A DNA stretch of 64,000 nucleotides from positions 186,001 through 250,000 of the forward strand of contig SCMY01000007.1 of NCBI GenBank assembly GCA_005502805.1. The letters run 5' to 3'. This document shows, piece after piece, positions 55,686 through 63,498 of the stretch. The stretch is from Rhizobiales bacterium 2SD. Its GTDB lineage: Bacteria; Pseudomonadota; Alphaproteobacteria; Rhizobiales; Beijerinckiaceae. A program made the translations under genes and the position numbers. A model generated the notes under the pieces. It made no database searches and was not told the DNA's origin. It saw only the letters and a program-made list of their open reading frames with translations. Within the stretch, counting starts at the first letter, position 1. Each line of letters begins with the position of its first letter.

Positions 55686-56452
55686 GCGCGAACGCAGCTC
55701 CCGCTCTCGCGATCGAGGGCGTCGCCAAATCCTTCGGCGGGCTGAAGGTGCTGAGCGATGTCTCGGTCACGCTCGGCCAGGGCGAATGCCTCGGCCTGAT
55801 CGGCCCCAACGGCGCCGGCAAGACGACCCTGTTCAACATCGTCACCGGCTTCCTCATTCCTGATCAGGGCCGCGTCGCCCTCGCCGGCGAGGACATCACC
55901 AGGGCAAAGCCCGATGTCCGCGTCCGCGCCGGGCTGGTGCGCACCTTCCAGAAGAGCATGGCCTTCCCGGAGCTCAGCGTCCGCGAGAACCTCGCTCTGG
56001 CGGCACGCTCCCGGAGCGGCGAAGGCTATGGCTGGTTCGGCAGCCGCAAGGCCGTCGTGGCGGCGGACGAGGCGGCCGATGAGTTGCTGACTCGCGCCCA
56101 ATTGCGCGAGCGGGCCGAACTGCCGGTCGCCGGCCTGTCCTATGGCGAGCAGCGCATCGTCGACGTGCTGGTCTCACTGGCGATGCGCCCGCGCGTGCTC
56201 CTGCTCGACGAGCCCACCGCCGGCCTGTCGCGGGCCGAGGGCGAGCATCTGATCGAGGTCGTCCGTACGCTCGGCGAGGACCTCTCGACCATCCTGATCG
56301 CCCATGATCTCGACATCGTCTTCGGCGTCTGCGACCGCGTCGCCGTCCTCGATCTCGGCCGATTGATCGCCTGCGATACGCCGGACGCGATCAAGGCGCA
56401 TGAGGGTGCGCAGGCCGCCTATCTCGGCGCCTCGCTCGGGGAGGCCGCGTGA
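55682..56452 (+). CDS. ABC transporter ATP-binding protein, LivG family
   Basis: ATPase of 256 aa. Walker A GPNGAGKTTLFNIVTG, signature LSYGEQRIVDV, Walker B VLLLDEPTAGLSRAE and switch His in LIAHDLDIVF. The stop TGA overlaps the next ATG by one base. Confidence 0.93.
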   Translation: MSANAAPALAIEGVAKSFGGLKVLSDVSVTLGQGECLGLIGPNGAGKTTLFNIVTGFLIPDQGRVALAGEDITRAKPDVRVRAGLVRTFQKSMAFPELSVRENLALAARSRSGEGYGWFGSRKAVVAADEAADELLTRAQLRERAELPVAGLSYGEQRIVDVLVSLAMRPRVLLLDEPTAGLSRAEGEHLIEVVRTLGEDLSTILIAHDLDIVFGVCDRVAVLDLGRLIACDTPDAIKAHEGAQAAYLGASLGEAA

Positions 56453-57198
56453 TGTCCATACAGGCACAGCAGCAGGCGGCTCCCGCCAGCTATATCGAGG
56501 TCGCCGGGCTCGATGCCGGCTATGACGGCGTGCGCGTCCTGCACGGTGTCGAGTTCTCGCTGGCGCAGGGCGAGGCCGTGGCGCTGCTCGGCCGCAACGG
56601 CGCCGGCAAGAGCACGCTCTGCTCGGCTTTGTTCGGGCTGGAGCCGCAGGTCACCGGCCGCATCGCGATCAAGGGCCAGGAGGTCGCCGGCTGGCCGGGT
56701 CACCGCATCGCCCGGCTCGGCGTCGCCCTGGTGCCGCAGGGGCGTGGCGTCTACGCCAACCTCACCGTCGACGAGAACCTGACCATGGCGGCGCTGTGGT
56801 CGCGCAAACAGCCGAACCGGCGCTGGGTCAAGGAACGCATCTACGAGGACTTCCCGCGCCTCGCCGAGCGCCGCTCCTTCTCCAGCGGCGCGCTCAGCGG
56901 TGGCGAACGGCAATTGCTGGCCATTGCACGGGCTCTGCTGACGCAGGCCGACCTGATCGTGCTCGACGAGCCGAGCGAAGGCCTCTCGCCTCGCGCCATC
57001 GAAGAGGTCATCATCGGCACGGTCGGGCGCCTGCGTGGCGAGGGCTACACCTTGCTGATCGCCGAGCAGAACCTCGCCATGGCGCTGAAGCTGGCCGAAC
57101 GGGCGCTGGTCCTAGACCATGGCCGCGTCGTCTTCGACGGGCCGTCCGACGTCTTGATGGCCGACAAGGACCTCCAGAAAGAGCATCTCGGGCTATGA
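56452..57198 (+). CDS. ABC transporter ATP-binding protein, LivF family
   Basis: ATPase of 248 aa with Walker A GRNGAGKSTL, the LivF motif LVPQGRGVYANLTVDENLTM, signature LSGGERQLLAIARAL, Walker B LIVLDEPSEGLSP and Q/switch LIAEQNLAMAL. ATG at 56452 is preferred over the GTG one codon earlier. It overlaps the next gene by four bases, tying transport to ring-cleavage genes. Confidence 0.93.
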   Translation: MSIQAQQQAAPASYIEVAGLDAGYDGVRVLHGVEFSLAQGEAVALLGRNGAGKSTLCSALFGLEPQVTGRIAIKGQEVAGWPGHRIARLGVALVPQGRGVYANLTVDENLTMAALWSRKQPNRRWVKERIYEDFPRLAERRSFSSGALSGGERQLLAIARALLTQADLIVLDEPSEGLSPRAIEEVIIGTVGRLRGEGYTLLIAEQNLAMALKLAERALVLDHGRVVFDGPSDVLMADKDLQKEHLGL

Positions 57199-58052
57199 GC
57201 GACGCGATCACCATCGAGCAACTGCGCTATGTCCGCCTCGGCACCGCCGATCTGAAGGGCGCGGCCGACTTCGCCTCCCGCATCCTCGGCTTGCAACTGG
57301 TCGACCGTACCGAAACCGCCGCCTATTTCCGCTCCGACTATCGCGACCACACGCTGGTCTATGTCGATGGCCTCGACGCCGGCCAGGCGATCGGCTTCGA
57401 AGTGCGCGATCCCGATGCGCTCGCCCATGCCGAGCGCGTGCTGCAGGGCGCCGGCTTCACGACTACGCGTGGCGATGCCGAAGCCTGCGCCGTCCGGAAG
57501 GTCCGGCAGTTCGTCTCGTTCCGGATGGCGGCTGGCTACGATATCGAGCTCGTGGTCCGCCCGCTCGAATCCGGCTGGCGCTATCACGGCCCGCGCGATG
57601 CCGGCATCACCGGGCTGGAAGCCATCGCCTTGCGCGGCGTACTCGACGCTTCCGACCAGCAGGTCTGGACCAAGCTGCTCGGCGGCAAGGTCAGCGACTG
57701 GGTCGGCGAGGCCGCCTATATCCGCTTCGACGAGGCGCATCACCGCATCGCCGTGCACCCCTCGCAGGAGAAGGGCATTCTCGCCATCGAGTTCGGCGTC
57801 GAGGACGTCGATCTCGTCATGCAGAATGCCTACCATCTGCGCGGCGCCCAGGCTCGTATCGTCGACGGCCCCGGCCGGCGCGCGGCTTCGCAGCAGCTCT
57901 TCCTGAGTTTTGCCGGCCCCGACGGCGTCAATTTCTCCTATGTCGCCGAGGGCGAGCGCCTGACCTCTCCTCGCCGCGCCCGGCAGTTCCCGCGCAAGCG
58001 TGAATCCTTCTGCGCCTGGGGCAGCGACACGCAGATTCCCGAATATCAGTGA
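57195..58052 (+). CDS. VOC-superfamily extradiol dioxygenase-like protein without metal ligands
   Basis: A 285-aa protein with two VOC domains, homologous along its length to the next gene with a constant offset of three residues. Where the neighbour has the three Fe ligands of type I extradiol dioxygenases (H140, H194, E245), this protein has A143 (GITGLEAIAL), A197 (GILAIEFGVE) and S248 (VNFSYV). The conserved HH of the second domain (DEAHHRIAV) remains. It is therefore unlikely to be an iron dioxygenase itself; it may be a partner subunit, a different enzyme or a binding protein. Confidence 0.85.
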   Translation: MSDAITIEQLRYVRLGTADLKGAADFASRILGLQLVDRTETAAYFRSDYRDHTLVYVDGLDAGQAIGFEVRDPDALAHAERVLQGAGFTTTRGDAEACAVRKVRQFVSFRMAAGYDIELVVRPLESGWRYHGPRDAGITGLEAIALRGVLDASDQQVWTKLLGGKVSDWVGEAAYIRFDEAHHRIAVHPSQEKGILAIEFGVEDVDLVMQNAYHLRGAQARIVDGPGRRAASQQLFLSFAGPDGVNFSYVAEGERLTSPRRARQFPRKRESFCAWGSDTQIPEYQ

Positions 58053-58093
58053 AGCGTCTTCGCCGGCTTTGAACCGGCGGCAAGGAGCGACCC

Positions 58094-58951
58094 ATGATCA
58101 AGCTTGCCGATGTCTCCTATGTCCGGCTCGGGACCCGCGATCTCGAAGGCGCGACCCATTTCGCCACTGAATATCTCGGCCTCGATGTCGCCGAGCGCGC
58201 CAAGGGCTCGGTCTATTTCAAGTCGGATGAGCGCGAGCACACGCTCTGCTATTTCGAGGGCGATCCGGGCGATCAGGTCGTGTGTTTCGAGGTGGAAGAA
58301 CAGTTCCATCTCGACGAGGCGGCGACCCAGCTCGAAAGCCTCGGCCATCCCGTCAGGCGCGGCACCGCCTCGGAAGCGGCGCTACGCAAGGTCCACGACT
58401 TCATCGCCTTTCGCGACCCGACCGGCAATCCGATCGAGCTCGCCTGGCGGCCGGCCTATAGTGGCCGGCGCTATCACGGCGCGCGTGATGCCGGCATTAC
58501 CGGCTTCAGCCATGTCGGCCTCTGCTCCAGCGATCTCGCCCGCGACGAGGCCTTCTGGACCAGGGTCACCAATGCGCAGGTCTCGGACCGGATCGGCGAC
58601 GCGCCGCTGCTGCGCATCGACGAGGTCCATCACACCATCGCGCTCTTCCCCTCGGCGAAGCCCGGCATCCAGCACATCAACCATCAGGTCGAGACCGGCG
58701 ACGACATCATGCGCTCGCACCAGTTCCTGAAGGACCGGCAGGTACGCATGGTCTTCGGCCCCGGCCGGCACCCGACCTCCTCGGCCAAGTTCCTCTATTT
58801 CGAAGGGCCGGAAGGCATGGTCTTCGAGTATTCCAGCGGCGTGCGCGAGATCGCCGACGAGCTGCTCTGGCGCGAGCGCCAGTTCATGTTCGAGCCGAAG
58901 GGCTTCTGCAAATGGGGCGCCAAGCCCAACATCGCCGAATTCAACAAGTGA
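58094..58951 (+). CDS. type I extradiol ring-cleavage dioxygenase (VOC family)
   Basis: 285 aa, two VOC domains. The catalytic C-terminal domain has all ligands expected for Fe(II)/Mn(II): H140 (GFSHVGL), H194 (GIQHINHQVE) and E245 (MVFEYSSGV), plus the second-sphere HH in VHHTIALFPS. It should cleave a catechol-type ring in meta position and hand the product to the semialdehyde dehydrogenase and HpaH/HpaI in the divergent operon. Natural substrate unknown; homoprotocatechuate or a substituted catechol are possibilities. Confidence 0.88.
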   Translation: MIKLADVSYVRLGTRDLEGATHFATEYLGLDVAERAKGSVYFKSDEREHTLCYFEGDPGDQVVCFEVEEQFHLDEAATQLESLGHPVRRGTASEAALRKVHDFIAFRDPTGNPIELAWRPAYSGRRYHGARDAGITGFSHVGLCSSDLARDEAFWTRVTNAQVSDRIGDAPLLRIDEVHHTIALFPSAKPGIQHINHQVETGDDIMRSHQFLKDRQVRMVFGPGRHPTSSAKFLYFEGPEGMVFEYSSGVREIADELLWRERQFMFEPKGFCKWGAKPNIAEFNK

Positions 58952-59634
58952 GCGCTTCATCGCCGCGGCCGAGCGCCGCTCAGGAGGACCTGGTCCGGCA
59001 GGCCGGGCGCGCGCTGGCGCGTCATGGGCTCGTCCATGCCTATGGCCATTGCAGCATGCGCCTCGACGAGGGGCATTTCCTGGTCTCGCCGGCCAAGCCA
59101 CTCGGGCTCGTTGCCGATGAGGATGCCTGCAGCGTTGTGCCGCTCGACGGGCCGCTGCCCGATGGCGTTCTTGGCGAGGTCCGCATCCACCGCGAGATCT
59201 ATCGCAGGCGGCCGGAGGTCGGCGGTGTCGTGCGCTCGATGCCGCAGCGGGTGATGACGCTCGGCACGGCCCGGATCACGCCGAAGCCACGGCATGGCTT
59301 CGGCAGCTATTTCGCACCGCAGCCGCCGCTCTGGGACGATCCGCAATTGCTGCGCAATGACGAGCAGGCGGCCGCCCTTGCCGAGCAGATGGGCACGGCC
59401 CGCGCTATCGTCATGCGCGGCAACGGCGCGGTCACCGCCGGCGCGAGCCTGGAAGAAGCCGTCGTACTGACCTGGTATCTGGAAGACGCGGCGCGGGTCG
59501 AGTTCGAGGCCAGGGCCGCCGGCATCGCCGATGCCGGAGTCATTCTCGGCGAGGCGGAAGTTGCGCAACGCGCGACCTGGTCCGGCGCCATCCTCGACCG
59601 GATGTGGGCTTATCTGACCACGCCGCAGCGCTGA
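58948..59634 (+). CDS. class II aldolase/adducin-like protein with altered metal site
   Basis: A 228-aa protein of the class II aldolase fold: LARHGLVHAYGHCSMRLDEG, then GEVRIHREIYRRRPEVGGVV. The usual zinc site is changed: the family H-x-H in VVHxHP is R96-S-M98 (VVRSMP) and the third His of RGHGAV is N159 (RGNGAV); only E77 is left. Aldolase or decarboxylase chemistry with zinc is thus doubtful. GTG start overlaps the dioxygenase stop (GTGA). A hairpin terminator follows. Confidence 0.82.
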   Translation: MSASSPRPSAAQEDLVRQAGRALARHGLVHAYGHCSMRLDEGHFLVSPAKPLGLVADEDACSVVPLDGPLPDGVLGEVRIHREIYRRRPEVGGVVRSMPQRVMTLGTARITPKPRHGFGSYFAPQPPLWDDPQLLRNDEQAAALAEQMGTARAIVMRGNGAVTAGASLEEAVVLTWYLEDAARVEFEARAAGIADAGVILGEAEVAQRATWSGAILDRMWAYLTTPQR

Positions 59635-59668
59635 GCGCCGGCGGTACAGAGCGGAATCTCGGAAAGTG

Positions 59669-59696
59669 AAGCCCCGCGCGGGAGAGCGCGGGGCTT
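59669..59696 (+). terminator. hairpin terminator after the transporter/dioxygenase operon
   Basis: AAGCCCCGCGC (59669-59679), six-base loop, GCGCGGGGCTT (59686-59696): a perfect 11-bp GC-rich stem 34 bases after the stop. No T-run follows, so it may depend on other factors or work for the opposite strand too. Confidence 0.7.
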
Positions 59697-59835
59697 CTGG
59701 CCGCCAGCCTTGAGTAGCTGGGGAGCGTGGCGGGCGGCCGGGAAAAAAAGCGGCTCGGGAGAAACCGCCGGCCGGCGCGAAGGCATGGAACGTGGGGAGC
59801 GTTGCCGTCGCGTCGGGAACTCGGAGTTGGGGCCG

Positions 59836-60576
59836 TCAGAACGGCAGCAGGATATCCATCACCTGCTGGCCGTAGCGCGGCTGCTGCACATCGGTGATCT
59901 GGCCGCGACCGCCATAGGCGATGCGGGCCTGGGCGATCTTGGCCGACTCGATCGTGTTGTCGGATTCGATATCCTCGGGCCGGATCACACCGGCGACGAT
60001 CAGCTCGCGCACCTCGAAATTGACCCTGATCTCCTGCTTGCCTTCAATCACCAGATTGCCGTTCGGCAGGGTCTGGGTGACGACAGCGGCGACATTGGTG
60101 GCGAGCTGCTCGGCCCGGCGCACCGAGCCGGAACCTTCACTGGATGAGTCGGAGTCCAGTTTCAGCAGCGAGCTCGGATCGGCCTTCGGCTTCCACTTGG
60201 TTTCGAAGCCGAAGACGTTCTCGGCGCCGAAGTCTTCGCCGTTCTTCCGGCTGCGCTTGGTGGTGTTGTCGAGCTGGGCACGGTCGGTGACCTTGACCTT
60301 GACGGTGACGAGGTCGCCGATCTGGCGTGCGCGCTGGTCCTTGAAGAAGGCTCGCGAGCCGGTGCGCCAGAGCGAGTTGGGAGCGAAGGACGCGTGCTCC
60401 ACCGCCGGCATCGGCATCTGCACCGGCTTGTAGCCCTTGGTCGCCGTCGGATCCTCGATCGGCGACAGCGCCGGCGCCTGGCCGACATTGGCGAGCCTGT
60501 CGGCGGCGCCGCAGGCGCCGAGCATCAGGCTGAGGCCGAGGGCGGTGGGAAGAGCGAAAGGATTGGTCCGGGTCAT
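59836..60576 (-). CDS. flgH: flagellar L-ring lipoprotein FlgH
   Basis: Outer-membrane L-ring protein, 246 aa. The lipoprotein signal ends in a lipobox (SLMLGACG), and SLWRTGSRAFFKDQRARQIG, NLVIEGKQEIRVNFEVRELI and VRPEDIESDNTIESAKIAQA are diagnostic. ATG at 60576 fits the signal peptide; an earlier ATG at 60600 would put charged residues ahead of it. Last gene of flgF-G-A-H. Confidence 0.95.
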   Translation of the reverse strand: MTRTNPFALPTALGLSLMLGACGAADRLANVGQAPALSPIEDPTATKGYKPVQMPMPAVEHASFAPNSLWRTGSRAFFKDQRARQIGDLVTVKVKVTDRAQLDNTTKRSRKNGEDFGAENVFGFETKWKPKADPSSLLKLDSDSSSEGSGSVRRAEQLATNVAAVVTQTLPNGNLVIEGKQEIRVNFEVRELIVAGVIRPEDIESDNTIESAKIAQARIAYGGRGQITDVQQPRYGQQVMDILLPF

Positions 60577-60611
60577 GTGAACGGTCCGCAACTTGAGCAA
60601 AGGAGTCGCCT

Positions 60612-61643
60612 TCAGCGGGCGGCGGCGATTTGGCCGCCGCCCTGCGGGCTGACATTGACGCGCCCGGGGCCGGTGACGGTTCCCTGCAGCACGCGCTTCG
60701 ACTGGGGATTGGTGATCGAGATGACATCGCCCATCGCACCAGCCTCGTTGGCGCGGCCGCGCAGGCTGATCGCGATACCGCGCGATTCATAGACGATGGT
60801 CACGATCTCACCGCGACCGACGACCTCCTCGCGCTGGACGTCGCTGCCGCGCAGCATCGAGCCGGCCATCAGGGTCCGCTTGGCGACCTTGCCGATCGCC
60901 GCCTTCATCTCGCCCAGCACATCGTTGAACTGCCCCTCGCGCGGCCGGCGCTCGAGTGTGATGTCCGCAGCGGTCAGGGTTTCGCCTCGGGCGATCGTGC
61001 GCAACGGCACGACGACTTCGGCGGTCTCGACCAGCTGACCAGAGACGCGTACCGGCTTCAGCCTCGTCGCGGCGCTGCCCGGCATGGTCAGCCGGCCGGT
61101 GACGCGGCGCGAGCGCGCATCGTAATTCAGGTCGAGCGCGGTGAGATCGCCGGTCAGTTCCGGTTCGACCACGACGGACGGAGCACCGCCATCCAGCAGC
61201 AGCGAGAAGGCGCGCCCATCGAAGCCGAACCGTTCGAGCAAGGCCGATTTCACCGCCGCCTCGACGTCGAGCCCGGTGATCCGGCGCGCCGCGCGCGTCA
61301 CCACCACCTGTGCGACCCCCTGGCTGTCGAGTTCCAGCGCGTCGCGCAGGATGCCCTGCTTCACGGCGGCCTCGACGATGCGAGCGACCTGGATCGTGCC
61401 GGTCTCGCCGAGCGCCGGCGCCCGGAAGGCTGGAAGCGACGCGTCCTGCGGCGACAGGCCTGCGATCAGGTCGCCGAAGCCGACGATGTCGCGCGACAGC
61501 GTCAGATCGGTCTTCAGCTTGAGCTTGGCCGAGGCGGCCGGCGTGGCAGTCGGAGCGCGTTCGCCGGTCGGGGCCGCGGTCTGGGCCGGCGCCATGGCGG
61601 GAATCGCGGTCAGGCCGGCGATGAGAAGAACGGAGCGGATCAT
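60612..61643 (-). CDS. flgA: flagellar P-ring assembly chaperone FlgA
   Basis: Periplasmic chaperone for P-ring assembly, 343 aa. A signal peptide (MIRSVLLIAGLTAIPAMAPA) is followed by a long N-terminal region and the C-terminal SAF/FlgA domain (VVPLRTIARGETLTAADITL; KRTLMAGSMLRGSDVQREEV). ATG at 61643 is preferred: GAGGAAGG lies about nine bases upstream, while the ATG at 61652 directly touches this ribosome site. It is longer than enteric FlgA (about 220 aa), normal for this order. Confidence 0.92.
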   Translation of the reverse strand: MIRSVLLIAGLTAIPAMAPAQTAAPTGERAPTATPAASAKLKLKTDLTLSRDIVGFGDLIAGLSPQDASLPAFRAPALGETGTIQVARIVEAAVKQGILRDALELDSQGVAQVVVTRAARRITGLDVEAAVKSALLERFGFDGRAFSLLLDGGAPSVVVEPELTGDLTALDLNYDARSRRVTGRLTMPGSAATRLKPVRVSGQLVETAEVVVPLRTIARGETLTAADITLERRPREGQFNDVLGEMKAAIGKVAKRTLMAGSMLRGSDVQREEVVGRGEIVTIVYESRGIAISLRGRANEAGAMGDVISITNPQSKRVLQGTVTGPGRVNVSPQGGGQIAAAR

Positions 61644-61658
61644 CTGGCTCATCCTTCC

Positions 61659-62447
61659 TCAGCGCATGATCTGCGAGGTGGACTGCATCATCTGATCGGC
61701 GGCCGAGATCACCTTCGAGTTCATCTCGTAGGCGCGCTGCGCCGCGATCAGCGAGGACAGCTCGGTGACCGCCTGGACATTGCCTTCTTCCAGATAGTTC
61801 TGCTGCATCGTGCCGAAGCCTTCCTCGCCCGCGAGCCCGTCGATCGCCGGGCCGGAGCCGGCGGTCTCGACGAACAGGTTGTCGCCGATCGATTCGAGGC
61901 CGACCTTGTTGATGAAGCGGGTGAGCTGGAGCTGGCCGAGCTGCTGCGGCGCGGTCTGGCCGGGGATTTTCACCTCGACCGTGCCCTGCGCGTTGATGCT
62001 GACGTCGCTGGCATTGTTCGGGATGGTGATGCCCGGCTGGACGACATAGCCATCGCGCGTCACCAGCCGGCCCTGGCTGTCGAGATCGAACGAGCCGTCG
62101 CGCGAATAGGCGGTGCGGCCGTCCGGCATCTGGATGCGGAAGAAGCCTTCGCCGCGGATTGCGACGTCGTATTGCTTCTCGGTCGGCGTCAGGTTGCCCT
62201 GGCTCATCACCCGTCCGGTCGAGGAGGTCTTGACGCCCGAGCCGACGAAGGTGCCGGCCGGAACCTGCGTGTTCTGGTCCGAGGTCTGCGTGCCGGCGCG
62301 GCGGAAATGCTCGTAGAGCAGGTCCTGGAAATGCACGCGCTGGCGCTTGTAGCCGGTGGTGCGGACGTTCGCGATGTTGTTCGAGATGACCTGGACGTTG
62401 AGTTCCTGGGCCATCATGCCGGTGGCGGCGGTGTAGAGGGCGCGCAT
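61659..62447 (-). CDS. flgG: flagellar distal rod protein FlgG
   Basis: Distal rod protein, 262 aa. MRALYTAATGMMAQELNVQV, then ISNNIANVRTTGYKRQRVHF, is the classical FlgG N-terminus; the C-terminal coiled coil EEGNVQAVTELSSLIAAQRA and YEMNSKVISAADQMMQ are rod/hook typical. Starts 20 bases after the flgF stop. Confidence 0.96.
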   Translation of the reverse strand: MRALYTAATGMMAQELNVQVISNNIANVRTTGYKRQRVHFQDLLYEHFRRAGTQTSDQNTQVPAGTFVGSGVKTSSTGRVMSQGNLTPTEKQYDVAIRGEGFFRIQMPDGRTAYSRDGSFDLDSQGRLVTRDGYVVQPGITIPNNASDVSINAQGTVEVKIPGQTAPQQLGQLQLTRFINKVGLESIGDNLFVETAGSGPAIDGLAGEEGFGTMQQNYLEEGNVQAVTELSSLIAAQRAYEMNSKVISAADQMMQSTSQIMR

Positions 62448-62467
62448 GGATCTGGCTCCTTTCCGCG

Positions 62468-63211
62468 TCAGGCTTGCTGGTCGGCCAGGCGGGTGATCGC
62501 CTTGGCGCGCAGTTCGTCGGTCTTGCCGATCATCGCCGACAGTGTCTGGTAGGCGCGCTGGACCTCGACGAGGCGGGTCATCTCGACCACGGCCTTGACG
62601 TTGGAGCGCTCGATCGCCCCGGTCTCGAGACGGGCCTGCGGCCCGGCGGGCTGAGCGGCGGCGGTCGAGGAGAACAGGTTCGTGCCGTCGCTGGCCAGCG
62701 CCCGGGGATTGTCGAAACGCACGATCCGGAGCTTGCCGCGTTGGCCCTGGTCGGAAGTGACGGTGCCGTCGCTGGCGATGCGCGGATTGCTCTCGGTCGC
62801 GCCGAAGACGATCGGCCCGCCATCGCCCATCACCGGCTGGCCGGCCTGGGTGACGAGCTGGCCCTGCCCGTTGATCTCGAGCGAGCCGGCGCGGGTATAG
62901 CGCTCGCCCTGCGGCGTCTGGACGACGAGGTAGTTGTCGCCCTGCACCGCGACGTCGAGCGGATTGCCGGTGCGCTCGATCATGCCGAGCGACAGGTCGA
63001 TCGGCGTGCCCTTGTCGATGACATAGGAGAGCCGCCGGTCCTGCGTCTGAAAGGTGTCGGCCCGCGCCGTCGGCGAGACGTATTCGGCAAAGCGGGCCGA
63101 ACGGGCCTTGAAGCCGTTCGTGCCGACATTGGCGACGTTGTTGGCGATGACGTCGAGCTCGCGCGCCAGAGCCATCTGGCGCGACAGGCTGACGAGAAGC
63201 GCGTTTTCCAC
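62468..63211 (-). CDS. flgF: flagellar proximal rod protein FlgF
   Basis: Proximal rod protein, 247 aa. Flagellar rod N-terminus ALARELDVIANNVANVGTNG, central FlgF/G region DVAVQGDNYLVVQTPQGERY and C-terminal IERSNVKAVVEMTRLVEVQR. The start is a GTG at 63211 with AGGAG close upstream. First gene of the minus-strand operon, divergent from fliL. Confidence 0.94.
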   Translation of the reverse strand: MENALLVSLSRQMALARELDVIANNVANVGTNGFKARSARFAEYVSPTARADTFQTQDRRLSYVIDKGTPIDLSLGMIERTGNPLDVAVQGDNYLVVQTPQGERYTRAGSLEINGQGQLVTQAGQPVMGDGGPIVFGATESNPRIASDGTVTSDQGQRGKLRIVRFDNPRALASDGTNLFSSTAAAQPAGPQARLETGAIERSNVKAVVEMTRLVEVQRAYQTLSAMIGKTDELRAKAITRLADQQA

Positions 63212-63498
63212 GGCTCCTGCTCCCGATCTGTCCCGTGACCGCCCCGACGCTCCCCAGCGCGGTGGCCACGCCGATCAGGCAGCAAGCGACGTGCCAACAT
63301 GGTTAATCCTGACAACTTATTGATTTTATTAGGCATTGATCCGAGTACGGCCTTCACCATCGCTGGATCGAACCCGTCCGAACGGCAGAAATGACCCGGC
63401 AGAATTTGCCCGGCTTAACGAGCCGTTAACCGTGATTGGGCAAGGGTTAACGCCAGAGACGGGCCCAGGCGGAGCCCGTTCCGGGCGGGCGGGCCGAG

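Noticed and set aside
60630..62552. 640-codon plus-strand frame across flgA and flgG; also 48952-50940 plus strand
   Set aside because: Run through several proven minus-strand genes and have shadow-type composition.
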